DNA of 64,000 nucleotides from WRMS01 sp038562165 (lineage in GTDB: Bacteria > Bacillota > Peptococcia > DRI-13 > UBA5745): positions 5,115 to 69,114 of the forward strand of contig JBCFAO010000018.1 in the NCBI GenBank assembly GCA_038562165.1, written 5' to 3'. The notes below the pieces were generated by a model that ran no database searches, was not told the origin of the DNA, and worked only from the letters and a program-made list of their open reading frames with translations. Numbering within the stretch: the first letter of the stretch is position 1; every line of letters begins with the position of its first letter. The position numbers were made by a program, and so were the translations under genes. Below, piece by piece: positions 7,800-17,012 of the stretch.

Positions 7800-8396
7800 C
7801 TATCTTTTCTTTATTCCCTCGAAGAAAAAGTCGGTGACCCGCTCCGCCGCCTCCTGAGGCACGTAATTCTCCCAGACGGAACTGCCCCAGGGCCGCACTA
7901 AATTCATTACGGCGCCCATCAAGGCCCCCAAAAACAACTGAGGATCCACCGGCCGTATCTCACCGCCGGCAACGCCTGCATCGATAATTTCCTCCAGCCA
8001 CCGCTGCCAGCGCAAATTCTCCTCCTGGGCCATACTCTGGAATTCCTTCATGGCATTGCCCAGCTCTGCCGGATTAATATTCATGCTTAAATAACAGCCT
8101 TTATGATGCCGGAACATCACTGTCTCAATCAGGGCTTTCAGTTTATCCTTCACGGTGGATACCTGGTCAACCGTATTTTTTACCTGCCGGGCCATTTCCT
8201 CCATTTCATAATGGACGGCAGCCGACAGCAATTCTTCTTTGCTGCGAAAATATTCATATACCGTGCCTTTGCCGATACCGGCAGCGGCAGCAACTTCCTC
8301 AATCCGGGTATTGTGGAAGCCTTTGTTGCCAAAGGCCCCCAGGGCTGCCCGGATAATCTCTTCCCGCCGGTTTTTCTGTGCTTTTTCCTTCTCCAT
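7800..8396 (-). CDS. TetR/AcrR family repressor of the RND operon
   Basis: A 198-residue regulator. The N-terminal TetR helix-turn-helix is clear (TRIEEVAAAAGIGKGTVYEYFRSKEEL, discontinuous core at residues 28-54) and a helical ligand domain follows. It is the last gene of the operon adaptor-pump-regulator, 45 bases after the pump gene. The operon promoter carries a 22-base palindrome of the TetR-family kind at 12681-12702, so this protein most likely represses its own operon and is released by a pump substrate. The inducer cannot be told from sequence. Confidence 0.9.
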   Translation of the reverse strand: MEKEKAQKNRREEIIRAALGAFGNKGFHNTRIEEVAAAAGIGKGTVYEYFRSKEELLSAAVHYEMEEMARQVKNTVDQVSTVKDKLKALIETVMFRHHKGCYLSMNINPAELGNAMKEFQSMAQEENLRWQRWLEEIIDAGVAGGEIRPVDPQLFLGALMGAVMNLVRPWGSSVWENYVPQEAAERVTDFFFEGIKKR

Positions 8397-8441
8397 CGTA
8401 AACCTGCCTTTCTGCTCTAAACCCGGCCGTAAGCTAACGGC

Positions 8442-11400
8442 TTATGCCCGGCCCTCTTCCGCCGCCGCCTTAGGCCGCCGGCGGAAAAGCCTGCCGATGC
8501 CATTGCTGATATTTTCAGCATAAACATACATACAGGGAACGTAAACCAGGGTGATCAAGGTAGAAAAGGTCAGCCCCCCTGCCACCACCGTGCCCAGAGG
8601 CGACATCATTTCGCCGCCCTCGCCCATCCCAATAGCAATAGGCAGCATACCCAAAATCGTGGTCAAGCTGGTCATCATAATAGGCCTGAGCCTGGTCAGG
8701 CCGGCTTCAATAATAGCGTCCTCACGGTTCATTCCTTTATTGCGCCGCAGAATATTGATATAGTCCACAAGCACGATGGCATTGTTGACCACAATACCCG
8801 CCAGCATAATCACGCCGATCAGCGAGACCACATTGATGGTTCTGCCGGTGATAAACAGGCAGAAAACCACGCCAATAAAGGTTGGGGGCAGGGAAAACAT
8901 AATAACAAAGGGATAGAGCAATTGCTCAAACTGGAAAGCCATAACCATATAAACGAGAACTACGGCCAAAAGCAAAGCCAGCATTAAGTCACCGAAGGCA
9001 TCCATCATTTCCTTATTGCTGCCACCCATTTCTATTTGGATCTCAGGAGGAATGTTCATTTCCTCCAATGCCTTTTGGACATCGGCAGAGACCTCTCCCA
9101 GACTCCTGCCCACGGTAGTGCAGGATACGGACACCTGGCGGCTCTGGTTTTGCCGGACGATATTGGTGGGGCTGGTCTCGATCCGCAGCGTGGCGATATT
9201 GCCCAAAGGAATCAGATTGCCCGTAGGTGAGGTAATAGTCAGGGCTGCCAGGTCATTGAGGTTTTGCCGGTACTGTTCGTCCATGATCAGCCGGATATCC
9301 AGCTCCTTGCCTTCCTCTCGCAATTTAGTAGAGGCAGTACCGCTGACAGCCGCCGATACGGTGGCCGCTACCGTAGAGGAATTCAGCCCGTATTGGGAGG
9401 CCTTTTGCCGGTCCACGATCACGTTAACCTCCGGGTTGCCGCCCTCTAACGAGGTGGTTACCTCCCTGGTACCGTCGATCAGCTCAATGCGGCCGGCCAC
9501 CGCATCGGCGATGATCTCCAACTGGGCCAAATCATTCCCCAGCAGATTAATGACAATATCGCTGCCGGTCATCATCATGGTGCCGCCGCTGGAGGCTACC
9601 TCCACCTCGGCTCCGGGAATATCCTTCAGCTTTTCTCTAATCTCATCCAGAATCTCCTCAATGGAACGCTGCCGCTGGCTCAAGGGCACCAGAGCGCCGC
9701 TAAAGGTGGCGCTGGCGCTGCTGCCGCCGCCGAATTCCATCATGCCGCCGCCGCCCACATTGCTGATGATGCGCTGGTTTTCCGGGATTTGCTGCAGGAC
9801 GGCTTCCGCCTCCTGGGCTACCCGCAAAGTTTCCCGTAAGGCTACGCCTTTAGGCAAAGACAGAGTGACGGTGTATTCGCCGGTATCCTGGGCGGGAATG
9901 AACTCCATGCCTACCTTGGGCAGCAAGAAAGCGGAACCCACCAGGGCTGCGGTAAACAACAATACCACCACGCCTTTGCGGCGCAAAGCCAGAGCTAAAA
10001 ACCGGCGGTAATACTCCTTAATTATGGAGAAAAGCCGGCCGCCGCCTTTTTTCTCTTTTTCTTTGATCAATAATTTATTTGACAGCATAGGCACCGTCAA
10101 AAAGGCTACCCCCAAGGAAGCTAAAAGGGAGCAGGTAATCGTAAGAGCCATTTGCCGGAAAATCTGAGAAGCCAACCCTTCCACAAATACGATAGGCAAG
10201 AAAACCACAATAGTCGTAATAGTGGAAGCGATTACCGCTCCGGCCACTTCCTTGCTGCCGTTGATGGCGGCCATCAGGTTGCCTTCACCCTTCTCCTGGC
10301 GGTGGCGGAAAATATTCTCCAGCACAACGATAGAGTTGTCCACCATCATACCGATACCCAGAGCCAAGCCGCCTAAAGAGACCATATTTAAGGTTACGCC
10401 GGTAAAATACATCATGGCAAAGGCCGCAATTACCGACACGGGAATAGATATGGCAATAATCAGCGTGCTGCGCCAGCTGCGCAGGAAAAGAATGAGAATC
10501 AATATGGCCAAAGCGCCTCCTTGCAGGGCGCTGGAGGTAACATTATTAAGGGATAGATTGATATAATCGGCCTGGTCAAAAGCAATGACGATATCGTAGC
10601 CCTTAGGCAAATCTTCCCGCAAGGCGTCCAGGACTTCCCGGACCCGGGCGGAGGTCTGCACCAGATTGGCGTCGCTTTGCTTCATCAGGGAAACATTGAT
10701 GCCGGGCTGGCCGTTAATATAGACGTAGCTGCTGCGGTCTTTAATGGTGCGTTCAATGCCGGCCAACGAGCTTAAAGGAATATAACCGCCGTAAGCGCTG
10801 GGCACCTGGATATTCTTGATGTCTTCCAGACTGGTAAATTCGCCTACCACCCGGACGGCATGATCCTTCAGCCCTTCTTCCACCGTACCGGCGCTGATAT
10901 TGCTGTTTTCCTGCCGCAAAAGGCCTACGATCTGGTTCATGCTGACCCCATAGGCCTGAAGCCTTTGGGGATCGGTGACAATGCGCACCTCTTCCGTCAC
11001 GGTGCCGGAAGCGTCCACGGAGGCCACGCCCTCCACCCGCTCCAGCCGGGGCCGCAGCTTATCCTCCACATAATCGGTGAGTTCCTCTAAGGTCGTATCG
11101 CCGGAAACGCCGATTTGAATGATGGGCATGGAATCCGGGTCCATTTTAATAATCATGGGCTTCGAGGCGTCGCTGGGCAAAGCCGCGCCATAGAGATCCA
11201 GCCGGTCCCGCAATTGGTTGGTAACATAGTTTAAGTCTGAGCCCCAGGCAAACTCCACCAGCACCATGGAACTGCCCCTGGTGGAATAAGAGGTCATGCT
11301 CTGGACGCCGCTGACGGTGCCTACGGCGGCCTCTAAGGGCCTGGTGATCTGTTCTTCTATCTCCTGAGGGCTGACGCCGGTATAGCTGGTTTGCACCAAA

Positions 11401-11534
11401 AGCATGGGCAGCTCCATTTTGGGAAACAGGTCCATGCCTAATTCGCCAAAAGATACCGCGCCTAAAATGACGACGATCAAAACGATCATCGTAACGGCCA
11501 CCGGCCGCTTTACGGCAAAATCAAAGATATTCAC
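8442..11534 (-). CDS. RND efflux pump, HAE1/AcrB family
   Basis: A 1030-residue pump of normal family length with twelve membrane segments and two large extracytoplasmic loops. It starts NIFDFAVKRPVAVTMI, has the proton-relay helix LGIGMMVDNSIVVLEN (about residue 400) and the matching C-half helix AGIVVNNAIVLVDYI. The relay carries Asp-Asn rather than the Asp-Asp of E. coli AcrB, as is usual in this subgroup. It probably exports amphiphilic drugs, lipids or metabolites with the adaptor encoded just upstream (4-base overlap). No outer-membrane TolC partner is encoded here. Confidence 0.93.
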   Translation of the reverse strand: MNIFDFAVKRPVAVTMIVLIVVILGAVSFGELGMDLFPKMELPMLLVQTSYTGVSPQEIEEQITRPLEAAVGTVSGVQSMTSYSTRGSSMVLVEFAWGSDLNYVTNQLRDRLDLYGAALPSDASKPMIIKMDPDSMPIIQIGVSGDTTLEELTDYVEDKLRPRLERVEGVASVDASGTVTEEVRIVTDPQRLQAYGVSMNQIVGLLRQENSNISAGTVEEGLKDHAVRVVGEFTSLEDIKNIQVPSAYGGYIPLSSLAGIERTIKDRSSYVYINGQPGINVSLMKQSDANLVQTSARVREVLDALREDLPKGYDIVIAFDQADYINLSLNNVTSSALQGGALAILILILFLRSWRSTLIIAISIPVSVIAAFAMMYFTGVTLNMVSLGGLALGIGMMVDNSIVVLENIFRHRQEKGEGNLMAAINGSKEVAGAVIASTITTIVVFLPIVFVEGLASQIFRQMALTITCSLLASLGVAFLTVPMLSNKLLIKEKEKKGGGRLFSIIKEYYRRFLALALRRKGVVVLLFTAALVGSAFLLPKVGMEFIPAQDTGEYTVTLSLPKGVALRETLRVAQEAEAVLQQIPENQRIISNVGGGGMMEFGGGSSASATFSGALVPLSQRQRSIEEILDEIREKLKDIPGAEVEVASSGGTMMMTGSDIVINLLGNDLAQLEIIADAVAGRIELIDGTREVTTSLEGGNPEVNVIVDRQKASQYGLNSSTVAATVSAAVSGTASTKLREEGKELDIRLIMDEQYRQNLNDLAALTITSPTGNLIPLGNIATLRIETSPTNIVRQNQSRQVSVSCTTVGRSLGEVSADVQKALEEMNIPPEIQIEMGGSNKEMMDAFGDLMLALLLAVVLVYMVMAFQFEQLLYPFVIMFSLPPTFIGVVFCLFITGRTINVVSLIGVIMLAGIVVNNAIVLVDYINILRRNKGMNREDAIIEAGLTRLRPIMMTSLTTILGMLPIAIGMGEGGEMMSPLGTVVAGGLTFSTLITLVYVPCMYVYAENISNGIGRLFRRRPKAAAEEGRA

Positions 11535-12640
11535 TGGGCTTCACCTCGGCTTACCACATTAAGCTTTCTTCCTTCCGTCACCGCATACTGGCCTTCTACG
11601 ATAATCCGGTCACCTTCTGCCAAACCGCTGAGAACTTCCGCTTCATTGCCCAGGGTCATGCCTATGGTCACCAGCTTTTTGTGAGCTACGCCGGATTCCT
11701 CTACAAATACTGCGGTGCCTTCCTCCAGCCGCAAAACAGCATATTGGGGTATAACCAAAGCATTTTCAATTTTCTCTACCACCAGCTTAATTTCCCCATA
11801 CATACCGCCCTTGATCCCTAAATCCTGGTTATCCACCTCGATGGTAACCGTATAAGCCCTGGTTTGGGGATTAATATTGGGAGGCACGGTTTTGACCCGG
11901 CCTTTAACGGGAGTGTCGCTGAAAGAGGGAATCAGAATATCCATCTCGTCTCCCGTCTTCACTCCCATAATATAATTCTCGCCAACCTGCACATCCAGCA
12001 GCAGTTTATCGATATTGACTACCATAGCCACCGGTGTAGAGGCAGCGGCAAACTGGCCTTCCATTACCGGCAAAGCGCTGACAATGCCGTTGATGGTGGA
12101 AGTTATCGCCATTTTCTCCCGGTTTAGCCGCAAAGTCTCCAATTGCAGGTCAATCTGCTTAATTTGGTTTTCTAAGGTGGTAAGTTGGCCTTCCGCCATA
12201 GCGCCTGCCTCAAACAAGGCTTTATTCTTATCGTAACTCTCCTGGAGCTGTTCTTTATTTAAAAGCAGGTTCTGTTCCTGAATATCCAGGTCCCGCATGT
12301 CTTGGGTCAAGATAACCTGCCCTTTGCGCACAGGATCGCCTACCTTGACAGCTACCTGCAGCACCTTGCTGCCAACGCCGCCGCCCATCAGCGTCACTTC
12401 TTCCTGGGGACGCAAAAGGCCGCCTAAGGTCAGCGTCTTATTAAGATCCCGGCGCACTGCCTCCGTTACGGTAACAGGCAAAGCTATTTCCTCCTGAACC
12501 TGGCCGGTGGTTTCGCTGCCGCCAGCCGCAGCCTGAGCCGTCTCGCCGCCTGAAGCGCAGCCTGCCAGGCTAAAGGCTAGCAAGCATAAGAAAACCAAGG
12601 TAATAAAGCCATACATATGATTACGGATTTTTTGGGACAT
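11531..12640 (-). CDS. RND efflux adaptor lipoprotein (membrane fusion protein)
   Basis: A 369-residue periplasmic-adaptor type protein. The signal peptide ends in a lipobox (FSLAGCASG, Cys near 28), so it should be a lipoprotein. Then come a barrel-sandwich/lipoyl half (LRPQEEVTLMGGGVGSKV), a coiled-coil hairpin (residues 115-170), the second lipoyl half (STINGIVSALPVMEGQF) and a beta-barrel region. It links to and stabilises the pump encoded next, whose start overlaps its stop. GGAGC lies upstream of the ATG. The promoter and operator at 12681-12737 control the operon. Confidence 0.92.
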   Translation of the reverse strand: MSQKIRNHMYGFITLVFLCLLAFSLAGCASGGETAQAAAGGSETTGQVQEEIALPVTVTEAVRRDLNKTLTLGGLLRPQEEVTLMGGGVGSKVLQVAVKVGDPVRKGQVILTQDMRDLDIQEQNLLLNKEQLQESYDKNKALFEAGAMAEGQLTTLENQIKQIDLQLETLRLNREKMAITSTINGIVSALPVMEGQFAAASTPVAMVVNIDKLLLDVQVGENYIMGVKTGDEMDILIPSFSDTPVKGRVKTVPPNINPQTRAYTVTIEVDNQDLGIKGGMYGEIKLVVEKIENALVIPQYAVLRLEEGTAVFVEESGVAHKKLVTIGMTLGNEAEVLSGLAEGDRIIVEGQYAVTEGRKLNVVSRGEAQ

Positions 12641-12680
12641 AAGTATCTTTGCTCCTTTAAATCAACCTTTTTTTCAAAAA

Positions 12681-12702
12681 ACTGACCGACCATTCGGTCA
12701 GT
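12681..12702 (-). promoter_or_regulatory. TetR-type operator of the RND operon
   Basis: A palindrome ACTGACCGA-N4-TCGGTCAGT with perfect nine-base arms. It begins seven bases after the -10 box, over the expected transcription start. This is the position expected for a repressor site, and the TGACC/GGTCA half-sites are those of many TetR-family operators. Confidence 0.85.
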
Positions 12703-12708
12703 ATATAT

Positions 12709-12737
12709 ATAATAACTTCACAAATCTTTCCTGTCAA
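12709..12737 (-). promoter_or_regulatory. Promoter of the RND efflux operon
   Basis: TTGACA, 17 bases, TATTAT on the minus strand: a near-consensus promoter with its start site inside the operator. Confidence 0.85.
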
Positions 12738-12870
12738 AGGAATTTTTGATCCCGCCCATAAACAATCCGTATAATTTAAAAGTAAAAAAACACCCTATAT
12801 TAGATGCGGCTGTTTCCCGGTTATTTTCGAAGCCTTCCCGGTGCACTTCAGGCAAAAAGAATTTTAACCC

Positions 12871-12899
12871 TTGTTAAGCCCTTCTCTTTGATTTAAAAT
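12871..12899 (+). promoter_or_regulatory. Promoter of cardiolipin synthase gene
   Basis: TTGTTA, 17 bases, TAAAAT on the plus strand, 30 bases before the start codon. The rest of 12740-12870 shows nothing I can assign. Confidence 0.6.
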
Positions 12900-12929
12900 A
12901 AGCATCAAATATCGATTTGGAGGCTGGAA

Positions 12930-14711
12930 ATGCCAAACCGTAAGCCGGATCTGCCCCTGGTCCTGATTACAATCGTTACCTTGCTATTGGTAATCTTGAT
13001 ATACGTGGGCTCCTATACTGCCGCCCTCCGTTTTTTAAGCCAGCGCAATCATTTAAACATCCCCACCGCTATGCTGGCTTTATTTTTCAGTTTTGTTTTT
13101 GCCTCTACCTGCATCATCCTGCTGCTGGAGCACGAGGATCCCAGCCGTACCCTGGCCTGGCTCCTGGTATTGCTGGCTTTTCCCGTAGTGGGTTTTATCT
13201 TATATTTGCTCTTTGGCCAGCGGCTGATCAAAAAGCAGAAGCTGAGCCGCCATTTGCGCCGGGCCTACGGTCAAACGGGGGTGATGGGCAAGACCACCTT
13301 AAGATTTCGCAAAGGCTTTTCTCCCGTGGCCCCGGGTAGCTGCCCCTTGACGGAAATGAACAGATTCCCCAAAGATTCTGTACAGATGCGCATGAGCCAT
13401 CTCATTTACAACAGCAGCGGCACCCGCATCACTTGCTCCAACTGGGTTCATATTTTAAATGACGGCATCCGTATTTTTCCGGCCATGCTGACGGCTATCG
13501 CCGGGGCTAAACATCATATCCATCTGGAAAGCTATATATTAAGGGATGACGAAGTCGGGAAATTGTTTTTCGAGGTATTGGCCGAAAAAGCTGCCGCCGG
13601 TGTGCAAGTCAGGATTATTACCGATGGCGTCGGCTCCCTTAGCTTCAAAAATAAAAGAATTACGGAATTAAAAGAACAGGGCATTCAGGTCCAGGTTTAC
13701 TTTCCCTTACGTTTTACACTGTTTCGCAACAAGCTGAATTACCGCAATCACCGTAAGATCCTGGTGGTGGACGGCAAAACCGGCTTTGTAGGCGGCGCCA
13801 ATATCGGCAACGATTATCTGGGCCTTTATCCCGATATCGGCAATTGGCGGGATACCCAGCTAATGATCCACGGCCCCGCCGTAGCCGATTTGCAGCGCAT
13901 CTTTTTTCAGGATTGGGTTACTCTTACGGGCCGGCTGCCCCAGGACAGCAAAGACAAGTATTACCCCGCCTTCACCGAAACCGACCGGCTGGCCGTCGCC
14001 GCCCCTGTTTTTCCCGATTATTTGGCCCACCTGGGCAAGGTGACTCTGGTCATGGCCCAGGCCATGGCCCTCAACGCGGCAGCGGCAGCGGGCAACAGCA
14101 ACATAACGGTGGATCCTCTATCCTCCAATGAAGAAGGCTTGCCTCCTTTTCAGCCGGATTACAGCCAGGCCGTGCAGATTGCAGCCAGCGGTCCCGACAG
14201 CCCCTATGAATCGATTATGCAGGCTTACCATTATGCCATCGCCACGGCAAAGCATACGATTTATATTACATCCCCTTACTTCATCCCTAATCAAAGCATT
14301 CTGACGGCACTGAAAACCGCAGCTTTGGCCGGTATCGACGTCAACTTGCTGGTACCCCGCAATCCCGATCACCAGTTGGTTTATATGGCGGCTATGCCTT
14401 ACATTGAAGACCTGTTGGAGGATGGCGTTAAAGTCTGGCTTTACCGCAAAGGCTTTCTTCATTCAAAAATTGTCACGGTGGACGACACCATTGCCATCGT
14501 AGGTACGGCCAATATGGATCAGCGCAGCTTTGCTCTCAATTTTGAGGTCAATGCCCTGATTTATGATAAAAAAACGGTGGAAGAGCTAAATAACGCTTTC
14601 CACCGGGATTTAGCCGACGCCGATGGCCTGGATTTAAACGTGATGAAAAAACGCCCCTTGTCCAGAAGAATACTGGAATCCACCAGCCGGCTGCTATCAC
14701 CGCTTTTGTAG
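12930..14711 (+). CDS. cls: Cardiolipin synthase
   Basis: A 593-residue phospholipase-D-superfamily enzyme. Two to three N-terminal membrane segments (residues 8-95) precede two HKD motifs: NHRKILVVDG at about 272 and LHSKIVTVDD at about 508, each followed by the GGANIG/GTANMD element. It joins two phosphatidylglycerol molecules to cardiolipin at the membrane. It is longer than the usual ~480-510 residues because of an Ala/Asn-rich insertion between the two catalytic halves (about residues 355-410). GGAGG lies upstream of the ATG. It appears monocistronic. Confidence 0.93.
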   Translation: MPNRKPDLPLVLITIVTLLLVILIYVGSYTAALRFLSQRNHLNIPTAMLALFFSFVFASTCIILLLEHEDPSRTLAWLLVLLAFPVVGFILYLLFGQRLIKKQKLSRHLRRAYGQTGVMGKTTLRFRKGFSPVAPGSCPLTEMNRFPKDSVQMRMSHLIYNSSGTRITCSNWVHILNDGIRIFPAMLTAIAGAKHHIHLESYILRDDEVGKLFFEVLAEKAAAGVQVRIITDGVGSLSFKNKRITELKEQGIQVQVYFPLRFTLFRNKLNYRNHRKILVVDGKTGFVGGANIGNDYLGLYPDIGNWRDTQLMIHGPAVADLQRIFFQDWVTLTGRLPQDSKDKYYPAFTETDRLAVAAPVFPDYLAHLGKVTLVMAQAMALNAAAAAGNSNITVDPLSSNEEGLPPFQPDYSQAVQIAASGPDSPYESIMQAYHYAIATAKHTIYITSPYFIPNQSILTALKTAALAGIDVNLLVPRNPDHQLVYMAAMPYIEDLLEDGVKVWLYRKGFLHSKIVTVDDTIAIVGTANMDQRSFALNFEVNALIYDKKTVEELNNAFHRDLADADGLDLNVMKKRPLSRRILESTSRLLSPLL

Positions 14712-14750
14712 AGGGGGAATGAATCTTATACATACCCTCTTCCCTTTATT
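14710..14750 (+). terminator. Weak terminator-like hairpin after cls
   Basis: AGAGGG / CCCTCT stem with a long loop followed by TCCCTTTATT, starting at the stop codon. Confidence 0.35.
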
Positions 14751-14870
14751 AAATATAACAAACATGTGGTAAATATGGCCTATTATTATTGTTTTTGCCA
14801 AAAGATGATGTTATAGTGGAATTAAGGCGAAAAAAAGGGTTTAGCCTTATACCCTGAAAGGAAGGTTACA

Positions 14871-16352
14871 TTGAGCTGTTATAAACCCAAGGGGCCTTCT
14901 GAAGGCCTATTTAATATATATTCCTGTAAACCAAGGTTAGCAACAGTGCGGCCGGAAAATATGGACGAGTTGGATCGCTGTTTATCCATTGTAATTAACC
15001 AAATGGTAGCCGAAGGTAGTTTGAGCCTTTATTTTCAAGATTTGCCGGCGAGCCAGGTTGACAAGCACTGGACAGACTTTATCGCCCGTCTGGCAGCTAA
15101 AGACATTCCCTATACTCCCGTCCCGCCTGTTCAAAGGAGTGAGGCTGACGACAACCTCAGCCAAATGGATTCTTCGTTCCCTAAAACAACCGAAGGCCGG
15201 AGGGCGACAGCTAGCTTGATACCTCATCCCTCAAATTTTTCCAGGGATGATCTGAAACGGGCCTGGCAGGATTTGCAGTCCAGACTGGCTGCCAAATCTT
15301 CTTCTGCTACGACCGGCAATCAAAGATTGGAGGCAGAGCCCATGATAAATGTTACGATTGACGATATGGATAAGCTGTTGTCCCGCGGAATCCATTCCAT
15401 GATAAATCAGAGCTACCTGAATGATGACGTTAATGCCAATGCCGATAATAATGATCCTGACTCCTCCGCCCCTTCCGAGGAAGAGATCAATTTGCTTTGG
15501 CAGGAGCTGCAAGACAGAGTAGCTGAAAAAGTCAAAAAGGCTTCTCTGCGTCCAGATGGGCCGCCAGCCCTCGATGAGGTGACCGAGGCCAGGATGGATC
15601 AACTGCTGACCCGGGAAATCCGGAGTCTGGTGGATGATGCCGGTTTGATCCCCAGCCTGCCTGATCTGACAGCCCAAGACATGAATAAGGCTTTAGCAGA
15701 CTTTGCCAGGCGGCTGGATAAGCGCAATATCCCCGTACCGGAGAATTGGCCTGTCGCCAAGGAGAATCCCCGCCGCAGTCCTTTAAACAAGCTTTTGACG
15801 GTTATTGCGGCAGCTCTGATTCTGGCTTTGGCTCTGGGGGCCATTGGCTCCTTTATGCCCCAGGAAATTACCGCTTGGCAAAAGAAATTCCGGGCCTTAA
15901 TCACCGGCCGCAGTGAATCCAGTATAGTGGTGAAAGAGGTGAAGCCCTTAGACCCGGGCATATACGAAATGGGCAGCTACGAAGAAGTCAATCAGTACGT
16001 GCCGTTCGTACCGATTTATCCCTACGATAAGCTGCCCTCGGGTTATGAAGAAAAAATGCTGAAATTAGAGAAGACTGTAGAAGGTGAGTTTATTATTGAG
16101 TGGATTTTCGCAAAAGAAGATGAGACGTTTATCCAAATCAGGCAAAGAGATATGGACAAAGCTGCTTGGAGCATGATGTTAAATGAGCAGCAGGAACCTC
16201 AAAAGCTTGATTTAGGTAATGGCAAAACCTGCATAGTGCAAAAACATGATTCGAATACTCTTTACTCTTTAAACGAAGGCAAAGTAACTATCACAACGAA
16301 CCTTGTTGATTCTCCCGACATCATAAACCTATTAAAACAGCTAGCCTTCTAA
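14871..16352 (+). CDS. Membrane protein with internal two-part repeats and a C-terminal DUF4367-like domain
   Basis: A 493-residue protein starting at TTG with GGAAGG upstream. The N-terminal 305 residues contain a degenerate repeat of two modules: A, NMDELDRCLSIVINQ (residue 30), DMDKLLSRGIHSMINQ (165), RMDQLLTREIRSLVDD (240); and B, DKHWTDFIARLAAK (64), LKRAWQDLQSRLAAK (127), INLLWQELQDRVAEK (205), MNKALADFARRLDKR (273). One membrane segment follows (LLTVIAAALILALALG, about 306-325). The outside part resembles DUF4367 (LPSGYEE, then WIFAKEDETFIQIRQRD). The topology, cytoplasmic repeats and an exported sensor-like domain, resembles anti-sigma factors, but no sigma gene is adjacent. The function is unknown. 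Its stop abuts the stop of the next, convergent gene. Confidence 0.75.
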   Translation: MSCYKPKGPSEGLFNIYSCKPRLATVRPENMDELDRCLSIVINQMVAEGSLSLYFQDLPASQVDKHWTDFIARLAAKDIPYTPVPPVQRSEADDNLSQMDSSFPKTTEGRRATASLIPHPSNFSRDDLKRAWQDLQSRLAAKSSSATTGNQRLEAEPMINVTIDDMDKLLSRGIHSMINQSYLNDDVNANADNNDPDSSAPSEEEINLLWQELQDRVAEKVKKASLRPDGPPALDEVTEARMDQLLTREIRSLVDDAGLIPSLPDLTAQDMNKALADFARRLDKRNIPVPENWPVAKENPRRSPLNKLLTVIAAALILALALGAIGSFMPQEITAWQKKFRALITGRSESSIVVKEVKPLDPGIYEMGSYEEVNQYVPFVPIYPYDKLPSGYEEKMLKLEKTVEGEFIIEWIFAKEDETFIQIRQRDMDKAAWSMMLNEQQEPQKLDLGNGKTCIVQKHDSNTLYSLNEGKVTITTNLVDSPDIINLLKQLAF

Positions 16353-16745
16353 TCAGGGAATTGAGATGGCACTACAATAATTAGACAGAGTAACGCCACC
16401 GGCAGTAGCCGTTACATAAGCCCGATAATATCCAGAAGCTAGACCAGATTTTGCAGTAGAAAGAGTATGTTCACTGCCGGCGCCATATTGATTACTATAG
16501 GTTTTGCTATCAATATTCTCATAAACACCGGAACGGACTTCCCGTTGTAAAGTTATTGTAACGTTGTAGTAGCCTAGCTGGCTAAGAACCGGAGTTCCAT
16601 AGCAAGTGATATAGCTAGTACCCTTATTAATGCCAGCTCCCACTCCTGTAAGCGTTGCCGCCGCCATAGCTACCGTGGGCAAAATCGAAACCATCATCAT
16701 AACAACAGCTAAAATCAGGGCAATACGTTTTCTACTCTTTTTCAT
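16353..16745 (-). CDS. Small secreted protein, unknown function
   Basis: A 130-residue protein with a clear signal peptide (KKSRKRIALILAVVMMM ... VAMAAA, cleavage near residue 29). The mature part of about 100 residues is rich in Thr, Ser, Tyr and Gly with predicted beta strands. Two Cys residues (ITCYG and SNYCSAI) could form a disulfide. It resembles short secreted beta-sandwich proteins of Firmicutes, but I do not recognise a family with confidence. AGGAGG precedes the ATG. The leader of about 150 bases is unusually long and can fold. The stop codon is directly adjacent to that of the convergent upstream gene, leaving no room for a terminator between them. Confidence 0.75.
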   Translation of the reverse strand: MKKSRKRIALILAVVMMMVSILPTVAMAAATLTGVGAGINKGTSYITCYGTPVLSQLGYYNVTITLQREVRSGVYENIDSKTYSNQYGAGSEHTLSTAKSGLASGYYRAYVTATAGGVTLSNYCSAISIP

Positions 16746-16774
16746 TCTCTTTCCTCCTAAAAAATTGTTTGCGA

Positions 16775-16895
16775 CAGTGAATTGTCGAATCTTAGACCGT
16801 CATGTCGAAAAAGCGTTTCCTTTCCCCGAAAGATATCGATAGTCCTGAGGGGTGAAACCTTTTTTTACTTAGATGGTCTAAATATTTTTTAGGAT
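16775..16895 (-). promoter_or_regulatory. Long, possibly structured 5' leader of the small secreted protein gene
   Basis: Between the promoter and the ATG lie about 150 bases. On the minus strand they contain a nested stem: GTTTC pairs with GAAAC around CCCC/GGGG, and the enclosed loop carries the palindrome TATCGATA (about 16811-16860). A GACAATT-CAC-TGTC hairpin lies further down. It matches no riboswitch class that I can recall. Confidence 0.35.
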
Positions 16896-16901
16896 ATTTT
16901 T

Positions 16902-16930
16902 AGTATACTTATGGATGTTTGGTTATACAA
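16902..16930 (-). promoter_or_regulatory. Promoter of the small secreted protein gene
   Basis: TTGTAT, 17 bases, TATACT on the minus strand, about 157 bases before the start codon. Confidence 0.65.
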
Positions 16931-17012
16931 ATCCTGGGATAAGTATTAGTAGCTCAACTTTCCTAAATTTCGCTATACACATGCCACTCCACACTACCGT
17001 GGGCCTCCCGTC

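Noticed and set aside
9016..10011. 331-residue plus-strand frame inside the RND pump gene
   Set aside because: It is the antisense shadow of a strongly conserved pump gene, with Ser/Pro-rich composition and no ribosome site.
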